Notes: a model not told the origin generated them from the sequence alone. A stretch of 64,000 nt of DNA from Kistimonas sp964291485 (GCA_964291485.2 OZ220224.1:1922001-1986000); one strand, 5' to 3'. Shown: positions 17,593 through 27,422, counted from the stretch's first letter. A program made the numbers and translations.

Positions 17593-18498
17593 GTGTCCGA
17601 ACATCCTGTCATTATCAAACGGGTGGTGCATGTCTCACATGACGGTCACCACGGCGGTTCCTGGAAAGTGGCCTTTGCGGATTTTGCTATTGCTATGATG
17701 GCGCTGTTTCTGGTGCTTTGGCTGGTAGCAGCGACCAACCGTCTGCAAAAGGAGGTGATTGCAGACTACTTTTCCAATCCGGGTATGTTCAAGCACCCCT
17801 CCAGCGATAACCCGATCCGTATGGAAGGTGCAACGTCTGTGCACCAGGGCGCCCCGACGCCGGTACGGGCCAGGGCGACAGGGTACGAGGGTTTTGAGCT
17901 TGCTGGAAACACAGCGCCTGGCGTGAATGAATTGAATGGTGTCGCGACAGAATTGTCGAAGGTGGGTGCACAGAAAGGGCGTGGTGGTATGCGGTCGTCG
18001 TATAAAGTGGAGCGGATTCCCAATGGCCTGATATTGACGATCCCCGAGATTAACAATGAACCCATGTTTTTGTCGGGAAAATCGGACCTGACCTACCTCT
18101 ATGAAGACCTGTTTCTGGAAATGGCGCCTATCCTGTCAAAGCTCCCCAATAAAATGATTATTTCAGGGCATACCGATGCTACTCCCTGGTCGCCGGCATC
18201 CTCTATGGATAACTGGAAACTGTCGGCTAACCGCGCAGATACAGTACGTCGAACCCTGATCTTTGGTGGCTTGCCAGATAATAAGGTAATGCAGGTTGTC
18301 GGCATGGCGGATCAGGCGCCGTTACAGGGTTTCAGCCCGGCAGACCAGCGTAACCGACGCATCGAGATTATGGTGCTGTCGCGAAAAAGTGCCGGTTATG
18401 TGAAGCATACGCTGCAGAAAAAAGGCGATTTTGACCTGCCGGCAGCACAGCTGGAGCAGGCGATAGACAAGGCGAAAGCCAATCAAATTGCGTTATGA
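17593..18498 (+). CDS. motB: Flagellar motor stator protein MotB (LafU type)
   Basis: The 301-aa product starts at GTG 17593, after GGGGAG. A nearby ATG (17588) is out of frame. The N-terminal channel helix GSWKVAFADFAIAMMALFLV contains the ion-carrying Asp at residue 30. The periplasmic OmpA/MotB peptidoglycan-binding domain (residues about 145-265) has IISGHTDATPW, then KLSANRADTVRRTLIFGGL and RNRRIEI. The gene ends the flagellar cluster. Confidence 0.94.
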   Translation: MSEHPVIIKRVVHVSHDGHHGGSWKVAFADFAIAMMALFLVLWLVAATNRLQKEVIADYFSNPGMFKHPSSDNPIRMEGATSVHQGAPTPVRARATGYEGFELAGNTAPGVNELNGVATELSKVGAQKGRGGMRSSYKVERIPNGLILTIPEINNEPMFLSGKSDLTYLYEDLFLEMAPILSKLPNKMIISGHTDATPWSPASSMDNWKLSANRADTVRRTLIFGGLPDNKVMQVVGMADQAPLQGFSPADQRNRRIEIMVLSRKSAGYVKHTLQKKGDFDLPAAQLEQAIDKAKANQIAL

Positions 18499-18630
18499 CT
18501 TCTCGTATTTAGTGAAAGTCATGGGAAAAACACAGGCAATCTAGTTGGTGTTGACGCATATCACGGGACATTGGACAGACTTTTCGAGTATTGTTCGCGG
18601 CTTTCCTGTTAATTCTGATACTGCTGGCGT

Positions 18631-20031
18631 ATGCCCATGACCGACCATTCCGCTTCACTATCACCTGCCAATGTTAAACAGTTTGTCTGCCCGGCTGTCA
18701 TGATCGCCAGCTCCGCCTCCGGTCAGGGAAAAACTACGTTTACTGCCGCGCTTGCCCGCTTGTATCGCAACCAGGGGCTGAACGTGAAGGTGTTCAAATG
18801 TGGACCGGATTTCCTGGATCCCATGATCCATGAACAGGCCAGCGGTAACCCGGTCGATGTCGTCGATACCTGGATGACAACGGACGACTATACCCGGTTT
18901 ATGTTGGCGGAAGCAGCAGCCTGTCATGATGTCCTGATTGTTGAAGCTGCTATGGGACTGTTTGATGGCGATTCGACACCGGCAGCGCTGGCCCGCCAGT
19001 TGGTTCTGCCAATCTGGACCGTGATCAATGCCAGCGCCATGGCCCAGAGTTTTGGTGCGCTGGCTTATGGGCTCAAACATTATCAACCGGATACGCCATT
19101 GGCGGGGGTAATCGCCGGTCAGGTAGGCGGCGATTACCATGTTGAGTTACTGCGCGAGAGTTTGCCGGCGGATATTCCCCTGATCGGCGCTATACCTCGC
19201 GATTCCGCCATGGTGCTGCCGGAACGGCACCTGGGGCTTGTCCAGGCCAGCGAACTGGCAACTACTCTGGATCAGCAGCTTGATAAGGCCGCAGCCTTAT
19301 TGGAAAGCCGCGGTTTCGGTGCTTTGCCTCCTGAAGTCACATTTATGTTGCCGGAGCACGATAGTTTGAAGCCATTACTTAATGGTTGTCGTGTTGCGAT
19401 TGCACGGGATGATGCTTTTGCCTTTATCTACGCGGCAAACCTTCGCACCCTGAAAGCGTTAGGGGCGGAGTTACAGATATTCTCGCCTGTTGCAGGGGAT
19501 CGTCTGCCGGAATGTGATGCGGTTTGGCTGCCAGGTGGTTATCCGGAGCTGCACATGGCGGCACTGACGGAAAATCGTGCACTGATCGCTGATCTGGAAG
19601 CGCATGTGGCGGCTGGCCGACCGCTGTACGCTGAATGTGGCGGCATGCTTTACTTGCTGGAATCTTTGACTGACCGTCATGGAGCGACTGGTATGATGGC
19701 AGGTCTGCTGCCGGGTTCGGCAACACTGCAGGAACGTTTGGTTAACCTGGGTATGGAAGCGCTGGATTTGCCTGAAGGGGAACTGCGTGGCCACAGCTTC
19801 CATTATTCCACCATGACGACATCCATGGAGCCCTGGCATCATACCCGACGTCAGCGGGCGCGGTATGGCTCAGACACGGGGGAGGCTGTCTATCGGCAAG
19901 GCAGTATCCAGGCGTCCTATCATCATGCCTATTTCGCCAGTGCCCCCCATGCGGCTGCAACGTTGTTTATGGCAAGCAATTTCACTAATTCAGTGACGCA
20001 AACCTCGGATCAAGCGTCAGAAACCGTTTAA
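18631..20031 (+). CDS. cobB: Cobyrinate a,c-diamide synthase (CobB/CbiA)
   Basis: The 466-aa two-domain enzyme uses glutamine and ATP to amidate the a and c carboxylates of cobyrinate in cobalamin synthesis. The N-terminal dethiobiotin-synthetase-like domain has the P-loop SASGQGKTTF (residues about 29-38) and KVFKCGPDFLDPMIHEQASG. The C-terminal type 1 glutamine amidotransferase domain has WLPGGYPELHMAALTENRAL and the nucleophile Cys in YAECGGMLYLLE. It stands alone, with no other cobalamin genes. ATG 18637 is an equally possible start, and neither has a clear ribosome site. The 132-bp gap before it shows no B12 riboswitch core that I could support. Confidence 0.93.
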   Translation: MPMTDHSASLSPANVKQFVCPAVMIASSASGQGKTTFTAALARLYRNQGLNVKVFKCGPDFLDPMIHEQASGNPVDVVDTWMTTDDYTRFMLAEAAACHDVLIVEAAMGLFDGDSTPAALARQLVLPIWTVINASAMAQSFGALAYGLKHYQPDTPLAGVIAGQVGGDYHVELLRESLPADIPLIGAIPRDSAMVLPERHLGLVQASELATTLDQQLDKAAALLESRGFGALPPEVTFMLPEHDSLKPLLNGCRVAIARDDAFAFIYAANLRTLKALGAELQIFSPVAGDRLPECDAVWLPGGYPELHMAALTENRALIADLEAHVAAGRPLYAECGGMLYLLESLTDRHGATGMMAGLLPGSATLQERLVNLGMEALDLPEGELRGHSFHYSTMTTSMEPWHHTRRQRARYGSDTGEAVYRQGSIQASYHHAYFASAPHAAATLFMASNFTNSVTQTSDQASETV

Positions 20032-20105
20032 TGGATATGATCTTATGATTGACTTGTTTCCGCCGAAAACACACTATTAGCCGGAGAATAGTAATCCCTG
20101 ATTGT

Positions 20106-20543
20106 ATGACACTGACATTACTGCACCGCCATCATAGACGTCCTGTCGGTATCGCCCTGCTGGTTGCGATGCTGCTGTCTGTGCTGCAGTTTTGTCTGAT
20201 GAGTGTCGCTGAAGGGAAATCCATGCATCCGTCGCCTATGGAAAGCGCGATGGTGATGATGGATACCGGTCATGGCATGGCACATGATTGCTGCCAGCCA
20301 GACAGCCCGGTATCCAGAATGGTCATGACAGATGCTGTCTGTCCTGACTGTGACGGTGATGCGCCTGCGTTGCAGGTGTCTTCCTCGCCGGATTTGAAAC
20401 CGGTCTTCATGTTGCTGTTTACGGTTGTGCAACCGATGTTCGACCCGGTGCCGCAAACTCGTAACTGGCAGGTATTCACTGAGCCGGACATACGAACCTC
20501 CCTACCCGATATCTACCTGGCGAAAGCCACCTTCCTCGAATAG
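20106..20543 (+). CDS. Small His/Cys/Met-rich exported protein, metal-resistance associated
   Basis: From ATG 20106 the product is 145 aa: an N-terminal hydrophobic segment (IALLVAMLLSVLQFCLMSVA), then a Met/His/Cys cluster with GHGMAHDCCQP and CPDCDGD, then a second hydrophobic patch. This recalls the DUF2946/CopL-like small proteins found beside copper genes, but I cannot assign it firmly. It precedes the efflux operon by about 140 bp, which fits a role in copper or silver binding at the membrane. The open frame extends to a TTG at 20049. Confidence 0.6.
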   Translation: MTLTLLHRHHRRPVGIALLVAMLLSVLQFCLMSVAEGKSMHPSPMESAMVMMDTGHGMAHDCCQPDSPVSRMVMTDAVCPDCDGDAPALQVSSSPDLKPVFMLLFTVVQPMFDPVPQTRNWQVFTEPDIRTSLPDIYLAKATFLE

Positions 20544-20681
20544 CCCGTTGTCGCAATAACCCTTTTTTGACCTCGTTATTGCCCATGAGCTGTCGTTAGC
20601 CTGCGCCTGTGTTGGCGTTGATTGCACTGGCTGGCCGTTTGACGAAAAGCCGCAGTGACAGCTCCTCAACGGAGAAACACC

Positions 20682-21980
20682 ATGTTTTTCTTACGTCGCT
20701 TTTTTGCGACCCCGAACCGTTACCCGCTCTGGCTGGCGTGGTGGTCGGTCTTTGCACTGTCGGCATCTGCCAGTCCGCTGTCGTTAACGGTTGCCGAACA
20801 ACAGGCGCTGTCGGCGGATGCTGGTACGCGCGCCCTGCAGGCACAGGCCCGTGCTTTTTCCGAGCAGGCCGTTGCTGCTGAAAGCTGGGCTGATCCCAAA
20901 CTCTCCATTGGCACCATGAACCTGCCGGGGGATAACCCGGATCCCTTTGACCAGGGCATGCTTGAGCTGAAACTGGAGCAGATGCTGCCCCGGGGCGACA
21001 ACGCTGCCATTCTCCGCCGTAAAGGTGAGTTACAGGAAGCGGCTGCCCGGCAGCAGGCGGACGACCGTCGTTTGTCAGTGGTACGGGATGTCCGTCTGGC
21101 CTGGCTGGATGCCTGGTACTGGCAACAGTCGCTGGAACAACTGCACAAAGATCGTTACCTGTTTGAAAGCCTGGTGACGGTCACAGAATCCATGTACAGC
21201 CAGGGTCGCAAAAGCCAGCAGGATGTGCTGCAGGCGGAAGTCGTCTTGTCGCGACTGGATGATCGCATGGCGACATCAGCTGCAAGCGCCAATGAAAGTC
21301 GCGCCCGGTTGGCGCGCTGGCTGGATCGGCAGCCGGTGGTGTCTGTAAGTGAGACATTACCCACTTTGCCGCCATTGCCAGCGATAACGGACCAGGCCTT
21401 GCTATCCCATCCACTGGTCAGGATGACAGATCTGGTCATTGACCAGTCAGAACAGGATGTTGCCCTGGCCCGGGAAAGTTATAAGCCGCAGTGGGGCGTT
21501 GAGCTGACCTATGGTCGTGAACAGGGCGATATGGGCGGGATGGGAATCGATAACCGTGACCGGTTTTCCGCCATGGTGATGCTGGATATCCCGCTTTTCA
21601 CCGGCAATCATCAGGATCGCCAGCTGTCCGCGAGCCAGTACCGTCGCGAAGCCAGTGCCGCCACCCGCCTGAATACCCTGCAACAGTTACAGGGTACGTT
21701 GCAGGCTGAGGCTGCCCGCTATAACGGGCTAAAAGAGCGTCTGGCACTCTATAAGAACCAACTTTTGCCCACCGTTAGGCGTCAGGCGGATGCGGCACTC
21801 AAGGCCTACCAGGCAGATACCGCGGATTTTACCAGCGTAATACAGGCCTACCAGTCACGACTGGACCTCACCCTGGCCTATAAACGTCTGCAGGCAGATA
21901 CCCGGCAAAGTGAAGCGCGTTTGCATTACCTGTTGCCGGCAGGAAACCCGCTGTTGTCCGACGAGAAGAGGGAACTGTAA
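20682..21980 (+). CDS. CusC-like outer-membrane efflux channel (TolC family)
   Basis: The 432-aa product has a signal peptide (residues about 10-29), then the outer-membrane-factor repeats. LEQMLPRGDNAAILRRKGEL and SMYSQGRKSQQDVLQAEVVL lie in the first half and their counterparts (VMLDIPLFTGNHQDRQLSAS, then AYQADTADFTSVIQAYQSRL) in the second. It forms the outer-membrane exit duct of an RND metal pump. ATG 20682 follows GGAG; the in-frame GTG at 20655 adds nine non-signal-like residues. It overlaps the next gene by one base. Confidence 0.9.
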   Translation: MFFLRRFFATPNRYPLWLAWWSVFALSASASPLSLTVAEQQALSADAGTRALQAQARAFSEQAVAAESWADPKLSIGTMNLPGDNPDPFDQGMLELKLEQMLPRGDNAAILRRKGELQEAAARQQADDRRLSVVRDVRLAWLDAWYWQQSLEQLHKDRYLFESLVTVTESMYSQGRKSQQDVLQAEVVLSRLDDRMATSAASANESRARLARWLDRQPVVSVSETLPTLPPLPAITDQALLSHPLVRMTDLVIDQSEQDVALARESYKPQWGVELTYGREQGDMGGMGIDNRDRFSAMVMLDIPLFTGNHQDRQLSASQYRREASAATRLNTLQQLQGTLQAEAARYNGLKERLALYKNQLLPTVRRQADAALKAYQADTADFTSVIQAYQSRLDLTLAYKRLQADTRQSEARLHYLLPAGNPLLSDEKREL

Positions 21981-23767
21981 TGAAGACAATCACACTGATC
22001 AGTCTGGCGTCGGCGGTTGCCTTTTCCGCCGGTATGGCGGCCCAGTATGTTCTGACACCCCACAGTGGTGCGATGGCAGCGGATGCTCAGGAAAAGAAAC
22101 CACTCTATTGGGTCGCGCCGATGGATCCCAATTATCGGCGTGACCAGCCGGGCAAATCCCCAATGGGGATGGATTTGGTGCCGGTTTATGAAGAGACGAC
22201 CGCTAAGGACGACACACCCGGCACAGTGACCATTTCACCCGCAGTAGAGAACAACCTTGGGGTGCGAACTGAACAAGTCAGTGTAAAGAGCCTTGAAGCA
22301 CAGATTCGCACCGTGGGGCGCATTGGTTATAACGAAGACAGTCTGCTGCAGATCAACAGCCGGGTAGAGGGCTGGGTCGAAAATCTGCAGCTGTCGTCAG
22401 TCGGCGATGATGTGCGCAAGGGCGACAAGCTGTTTGACCTCTACTCACCGGCGCTGGTCAATGCTCAGGAAGAACTGCTGTCGGCACTGCGTTCTGGCAA
22501 TGCCGGATTGATCAAGGCATCCCGCGAACGGCTTGCCGCGCTGGATGTGCCTGAACAGACCATCCGCCGCATCGTCAACAACCGACGGATTGAGCGAACG
22601 TTATCGGTTTATGCGCCACAGAACGGCTATGTCTCGCAGCTCAATATCCGTGAGGGTGGTTATATCAATCCTTCCAGCCTGCTGGTTGAGTTGGCCAGTA
22701 TGGCGTCCGTTTGGGTGGTGGCGGATGTGTTTGAACGGCAGTCGCCGCTGGTTCGTGCCGGTCAGGCGGCGACCATGACCGTGGACTACCTGCCGGGTAA
22801 AGCATGGCAGGGCACGGTGGATTATGTCTATCCGGAACTGGACGCACAAACCCGCAGCCTGCGTGTGCGACTCCGGTTTGATAATCCTGACGATGCACTG
22901 AAACCCAACATGTACTCCCGGGTCAGTATTGTGACCGATGCCTTTGAAGCGCTGACTATTCCCCGGGAGGCGTTGATACAAACCGGTGATCAGGAGCGAG
23001 TGGTCAAAGCCCTGGGAAATGGCCAGTTCCGTTCAGTACGGGTGGACAGTGGCCGTGCTGTCGACGGACAGGTAGAGATTCTACGCGGGTTGTACCAGGG
23101 CGAGCGGGTTGTGACCTCGGCCCAGTTCCTGCTGGATTCCGAGTCCAGCGTAACGGCAGACCTGAGCCGGTATGAGTCTTCAGTCCGTGACCGTGTATGG
23201 GCGACGGGCACCCTGGAGCAAAAGAAGGACGGTGTGCTCACGATCACCCATGAGCCGGTGCCCGAATGGGGCTGGCCGGCCATGACCATGGATTTTGATC
23301 TGTCGCCGGAAGTTGGCATCAGTGCATTTGATGAAGGGCGGGCCATACGTTTTGAAATGGAAAAAACGTCGGCTGGCGGTTACCGGGTCGTGGCGATGGC
23401 AAAGGGCGAGATGAACCATGAAACGATGGATCACAGCCAGATGAATCATGGCGAAATGAACCATGACACGATGGATCACAGCCAGATGAGTCATGGCGAA
23501 ATGAACCACGACATGATGGACCACAGCCAGATGAATCATGGCGAGATGAACCACGACATGATGGATCACAGCCAGATGAATCATGGCGAGATGAACCACG
23601 ACACGATGGATCACAGCCAGATGAATCATGATGAGATGAACCACGACACAATGGATCACAGCCCAATGAATCATGGTGAGATGAACCACGACACGATGGA
23701 TCACAGCCCAATGAATCATGGCGAAATGAACCATGACATGATGGACCACAGCCAGATGGGGCACTGA
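21980..23767 (+). CDS. CusB-like membrane-fusion protein with CusF-like domain and Met/His repeat tail
   Basis: The 595-aa product has a signal peptide and a heavy-metal-binding segment (YWVAPMDPNYRRDQPGKSPM, then GMDLVP; residues about 37-68). A membrane-fusion barrel/lipoyl/hairpin region (residues about 85-400) follows. A CusF-like copper-binding domain comes next (residues about 410-475, with WGWPAMTMDFDL), in which Trp and Met residues of the type that bind Cu(I)/Ag(I) are present. The last 120 residues are eight repeats NHxxMDHSxM separated by NHGEM, rich in metal ligands. It links the RND pump to the outer-membrane channel and probably delivers metal. Confidence 0.92.
   Translation: MKTITLISLASAVAFSAGMAAQYVLTPHSGAMAADAQEKKPLYWVAPMDPNYRRDQPGKSPMGMDLVPVYEETTAKDDTPGTVTISPAVENNLGVRTEQVSVKSLEAQIRTVGRIGYNEDSLLQINSRVEGWVENLQLSSVGDDVRKGDKLFDLYSPALVNAQEELLSALRSGNAGLIKASRERLAALDVPEQTIRRIVNNRRIERTLSVYAPQNGYVSQLNIREGGYINPSSLLVELASMASVWVVADVFERQSPLVRAGQAATMTVDYLPGKAWQGTVDYVYPELDAQTRSLRVRLRFDNPDDALKPNMYSRVSIVTDAFEALTIPREALIQTGDQERVVKALGNGQFRSVRVDSGRAVDGQVEILRGLYQGERVVTSAQFLLDSESSVTADLSRYESSVRDRVWATGTLEQKKDGVLTITHEPVPEWGWPAMTMDFDLSPEVGISAFDEGRAIRFEMEKTSAGGYRVVAMAKGEMNHETMDHSQMNHGEMNHDTMDHSQMSHGEMNHDMMDHSQMNHGEMNHDMMDHSQMNHGEMNHDTMDHSQMNHDEMNHDTMDHSPMNHGEMNHDTMDHSPMNHGEMNHDMMDHSQMGH
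23409..23766 (+). repeat. About eight 45-bp coding tandem repeats (Met/His-rich)
   Basis: A 15-residue unit (NHDxMDHSQM + NHGEM) is repeated eight times in frame, with Thr/Met and Gln/Pro variants, at the 3' end of the CusB-like gene. The DNA copies are very similar, so the array could change copy number. The antisense frames over it are open only because of the repeat. Confidence 0.9.
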
Positions 23768-23777
23768 GGAGACGACC

Positions 23778-26700
23778 ATGATCGGAGCGATTATTCGCGG
23801 ATCACTGGGAAATCGTTTCCTGGTGTTGCTGGCGGCATTGGCGTTGTTATTTGCCGGAGTCTGGGTGACCCGGAACACGCCGGTAGACGCCTTGCCGGAC
23901 CTGTCGGATGTACAGGTGATTATCAAGACAGACTACCCCGGTCAGGCACCGCAGCTGGTGGAAGACCAGGTGACCTACCCGCTGACCACGGCGATGATGG
24001 CGGTACCCGGTGCCGTGGATGTGCGGGGTTCCTCGATGTTTGGCACCTCCTATGTCTACATCCTGTTTGAGGATGGCACGGATATGTACTGGGCCCGGTC
24101 GCGGGTGCTGGAATACCTGAACCAGGTGCAGTCGAGCCTGCCTGCGGAAGCGGTCACGGCGCTGGGGCCGGATGCCACCGGTGTCGGCTGGGTGTTCAAC
24201 TATGCCCTGGTCGACCGGACCGGGCAGCATGACCTGGCCCAGCTGCGCAGCCTGCAGGACTGGTATCTGAAATACCCGCTGCAGTCGGTGCCCGGGGTCA
24301 GTGAAGTGGCCACGGTGGGCGGCATGGTCAGGCAGTACCAGGTGGTGGCGGATCCCGACAAGCTGCGGGCTTACGGCATTCCTTTGCAGAGGCTTCGCCA
24401 GGCACTGGAGAACGGAAACCGTGAGGCCGGTGCGTCTGCTATCGAGATGGCTGAGGCGGAATATATCGTGCGCATTACCGGCTATTTGCAGGGCGTTGAC
24501 GATATACGGCAGGTGCCATTAAAAGTCACGGCGGAAGGTACGCCGCTGACCGTGGGCGATGTCGCCGACGTCCGCCAGGGCCCGCAGATGCGCCGGGGGA
24601 TTGCGGACCTGAATGGTGAAGGGGAAGTGGTCGGCGGCATCATCGTCATGCGTTATGGCGAAAATGCCCGGGAGGTGATCCAGGGCGTCAGGGAAAAACT
24701 GGCCGAGTTGCAGCAGGGCCTGCCGGAGGGCGTGGAGATTGTGACGACCTATGACCGCTCACGGCTGGTCTCGGAGGCGGTCTCGACCCTGACCCAGACA
24801 CTGTTGATCCAGATTGTCATTGTCGTGGCGATCTGCGCCCTGTTCCTGTTCCACTTCCGTTCATCGCTGGTGGTGGTTATCAGTCTGCCGCTGGGGATTC
24901 TGGGCGCGTTTGCGATCATGTACCTGCAGGGGCTGAACGCTAACATCATGTCTCTTGGCGGCATCGCCGTGGCCATCGGCTCCATGGTAGACGGCGCCAT
25001 TGTGATGATCGAGAACTTCCACAAGCACCTGCAGCGGGTCAGGGTCACGGCGGCCAACCGCTGGGTAATTGTACAACAGTCGTCGTTGGAAGTAGGGCCG
25101 CCGCTGTTCTTCTCATTGCTGATTGAGGCGATCAGTTTCATGCCGGTGTTCAGCCTGCAGGCGCAGGAAGGACGGCTGTTCTCACCGCTGGCCTTTACCA
25201 AATCCTACGCCATGGTGGTAGCAGCGGGCCTGACTATCACCCTGGTGCCGGTGCTGATTGGCTACCTGGTGCGGGGCAAGGTGATGGAAGAAAAGCGCAA
25301 CCCGGTGAACCGCGTCATGATGGCAGCCTATCGCCCCCTGGTGAAAGGGGCGCTGACCCATGCCCGGTGGCTGGTGACTGCGGCACTGGTGCTGATGGTG
25401 GTCGGCTTATGGCCCGCGACCAAATTGGGCAGCGAGTTCATGCCGGACCTGGATGAAGGCGACCTGATGTACATGCCGACCACCTATGCCGGCCTCTCGG
25501 TGGGCAAGGCCCGTGAGCTGTTGCAACAGACCGACCGGCTGATCAAGACCGTACCGGAGGTGGACACGGTGTTCGGCAAGGTCGGGCGCGCGGAAACGGC
25601 GACGGACCCTTCGCCGCTGACCATGATAGAAACCGTCGTCCAGCTCAAACCGCGTAGCGAATGGCGGGAAGGAGTAACCCCGGAAAGCCTGCGCGCGGAA
25701 CTTGAACAGCGGGTAAAACTGCCGGGGGTGAGCAATGCCTGGGTCATGCCGATTCGCACACGTATCGACATGTTGTCCACCGGCATCAAGACACCGGTCG
25801 GTATTCAGGTAACGGGGCCGGACCTTAAGCGTATTGACGGCATTGGTCGTGAATTGGAGAAGCTACTGCCGGCGGTTCCCGGTACGCTGTCCGTCTATGC
25901 GGAACGGGTGGTAGGCGGCCGGTATATCCGGGTGGATATCGACCGGGAGCGGGCGGCACGGTTCGGCCTGAATATCCGTGATATCCAGGCGGTGGCGACC
26001 TCCGCCATTGGCGGCATGAACGTCACCAGCACGGTTGAGGGGCTAGCCCGTTACCCGGTGAACCTGCGCTACCCGCAAAGCTTCCGGGATTCGGTGGAAG
26101 CACTGGAAATCCTGCCGGTGGTGACCCCGTCCGGACAGGGCATCGCCCTGGGGGATGTGGCGGATATAGTGATTGAAGACGGCCCTGGCGCGATCCGTTC
26201 CGAGAATGCCCGGCCTGCCGGGCGGGTGCTGGTGGATATTGAGGGACGGGACCTGGGCTCCTGGGTTCAGGAAGCACAGGCGCTGGTACGGGAGCAGCTT
26301 ACGCTGCCTGCCGGCTATGCGCTGGAATGGACCGGCCAGTATGAATACATGGAACGGGCTAATGAACGACTCGGCATCATTATTCCGGCCACCCTGTTTT
26401 TCATCACGGTGATCCTTTTCCTGACATTCCGGCGCGCCTTCGAGGTGGTCGCCATTCTCGGTACGCTGCCGTTTACGCTGATAGGCGGCATCTGGCTGAT
26501 GGCGTTGCAGGGGTACAACCTGTCGGTTGCCGTCGGTGTCGGGTTTATCGCCCTGGCGGGGGTGACGGTGGGCAACGCCATTATGATGCTGGTGTACCTC
26601 AACCAGTCGTTGGACGACTGCCGTCTGCGGGGGCAGGAACAGGGGTTGCCGCTTACGCAGGCGGCCATCCGTGATGCGGTGATAGACGGCGCTGTGCTGC

Positions 26701-26909
26701 GGTTGCGCCCGATCATGATGACAGTTTGCACCATCCTGTTTGGCCTGGTGCCGGTGATGCTGAACGACGGCACCGGTGCGGAAATTATGCAACGCATTGC
26801 CGGCCCTATGATCGGTGGCATCACCAGTTCACTGATCGTGACGCTGGTACTGGTGCCGGCCGTCTATTTCCTGTGGCATGGGCGGACAGCCAGTAAGGCA
26901 GACGCCTGA
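23778..26909 (+). CDS. CusA-like heavy-metal efflux RND transporter
   Basis: The 1043-aa product has the full-length HME-RND architecture: TM1 at residues 12-30, then DALPDLSDVQVIIKTDYPGQ, the proton-relay TM4 region (LGGIAVAIGSMVDGAIVMIE), and a second half starting about residue 520 with GSEFMPDLDEGDLMYMPTT. The C-terminal TM block ends before ALAGVTVGNAIMMLVYLNQS and RPIMMTVCTILFGLVPVM. Metal-path Met residues such as in NAWVMPIRTRIDMLSTGIKT match Cu/Ag-type (CusA) pumps. It follows the CusB gene by 10 bp with GAGGAG as ribosome site. Confidence 0.95.
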   Translation: MIGAIIRGSLGNRFLVLLAALALLFAGVWVTRNTPVDALPDLSDVQVIIKTDYPGQAPQLVEDQVTYPLTTAMMAVPGAVDVRGSSMFGTSYVYILFEDGTDMYWARSRVLEYLNQVQSSLPAEAVTALGPDATGVGWVFNYALVDRTGQHDLAQLRSLQDWYLKYPLQSVPGVSEVATVGGMVRQYQVVADPDKLRAYGIPLQRLRQALENGNREAGASAIEMAEAEYIVRITGYLQGVDDIRQVPLKVTAEGTPLTVGDVADVRQGPQMRRGIADLNGEGEVVGGIIVMRYGENAREVIQGVREKLAELQQGLPEGVEIVTTYDRSRLVSEAVSTLTQTLLIQIVIVVAICALFLFHFRSSLVVVISLPLGILGAFAIMYLQGLNANIMSLGGIAVAIGSMVDGAIVMIENFHKHLQRVRVTAANRWVIVQQSSLEVGPPLFFSLLIEAISFMPVFSLQAQEGRLFSPLAFTKSYAMVVAAGLTITLVPVLIGYLVRGKVMEEKRNPVNRVMMAAYRPLVKGALTHARWLVTAALVLMVVGLWPATKLGSEFMPDLDEGDLMYMPTTYAGLSVGKARELLQQTDRLIKTVPEVDTVFGKVGRAETATDPSPLTMIETVVQLKPRSEWREGVTPESLRAELEQRVKLPGVSNAWVMPIRTRIDMLSTGIKTPVGIQVTGPDLKRIDGIGRELEKLLPAVPGTLSVYAERVVGGRYIRVDIDRERAARFGLNIRDIQAVATSAIGGMNVTSTVEGLARYPVNLRYPQSFRDSVEALEILPVVTPSGQGIALGDVADIVIEDGPGAIRSENARPAGRVLVDIEGRDLGSWVQEAQALVREQLTLPAGYALEWTGQYEYMERANERLGIIIPATLFFITVILFLTFRRAFEVVAILGTLPFTLIGGIWLMALQGYNLSVAVGVGFIALAGVTVGNAIMMLVYLNQSLDDCRLRGQEQGLPLTQAAIRDAVIDGAVLRLRPIMMTVCTILFGLVPVMLNDGTGAEIMQRIAGPMIGGITSSLIVTLVLVPAVYFLWHGRTASKADA

Positions 26910-26975
26910 AGAATTGGTTAAGTAAAATGCAGCGTCATCAGGCGCTGCCGGTTAGGAAGAAATGGAGTGAATGCT

Positions 26976-27422
26976 ATGAAAAACGTTAAATCACTACTGT
27001 TAGGGACGGTATTGACCGTGGCATCCATGAACGGCTTCGCGGAGGAATCGTTTCCCATGGTGATGGTGTACAAAACGCCGACCTGCGGCTGCTGCACGGA
27101 GTGGTCAAATCACCTCGAGGAAAACGGCTTCAAGGTGATGAACCACAATGTCGAGGATATTAATCAGTACAAGGAGAAAGCCAACCTGCCATATGGGCTG
27201 GGTTCCTGCCATACAGCGTTTGTCGGTGGTTACGCGGTGGAAGGGCATGTGCCGGCGTCTGATATCAAGCGCATGCTGACGGAAAAACCGGCCATTCGCG
27301 GGCTGGCCGTGCCCGGTATGCCGATGGGTTCCCCGGGGATGGAGTATGGGGACCGTAAGGATGCCTATAACACCATCAGTTATACCAAGGATGGGAAGAC
27401 CAGCGTGTATGCATCCCATTAA
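26976..27422 (+). CDS. DUF411 metal-binding protein
   Basis: The 148-aa exported protein has a signal peptide (to about residue 22) and the DUF411 core VYKTPTCGCCTEWSNHLEEN, with a CGCC motif, then NLPYGLGSCHTAFVGGYAVE, GHVPASDI and GLAVPGMPMGSPGME. DUF411 proteins commonly lie beside copper efflux genes. ATG 26976 follows GGAG; the in-frame GTG at 26967 is less likely. It closes the copper/silver unit. Confidence 0.93.
   Translation: MKNVKSLLLGTVLTVASMNGFAEESFPMVMVYKTPTCGCCTEWSNHLEENGFKVMNHNVEDINQYKEKANLPYGLGSCHTAFVGGYAVEGHVPASDIKRMLTEKPAIRGLAVPGMPMGSPGMEYGDRKDAYNTISYTKDGKTSVYASH

Noticed and set aside
18499..18630. Cobalamin riboswitch before cobB
   Set aside because: The 132-bp gap is short and I could not find the conserved B12-box layout, only weak partial matches.
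23409..23766. CRISPR-like array
   Set aside because: The repeats are contiguous, in frame, and without unique spacers.
23180..23926. Long minus-strand frames over the CusB repeats (Val/His/Ile-rich 248-aa frame and a 130-aa Ser/Cys/His frame)
   Set aside because: They are antisense products of the 45-bp coding repeat; the plus strand encodes the full CusB and CusA proteins.
26043..26824. Minus-strand frames under the RND pump gene
   Set aside because: They are shadows produced by high G+C; the CusA-like frame is unbroken and conserved.
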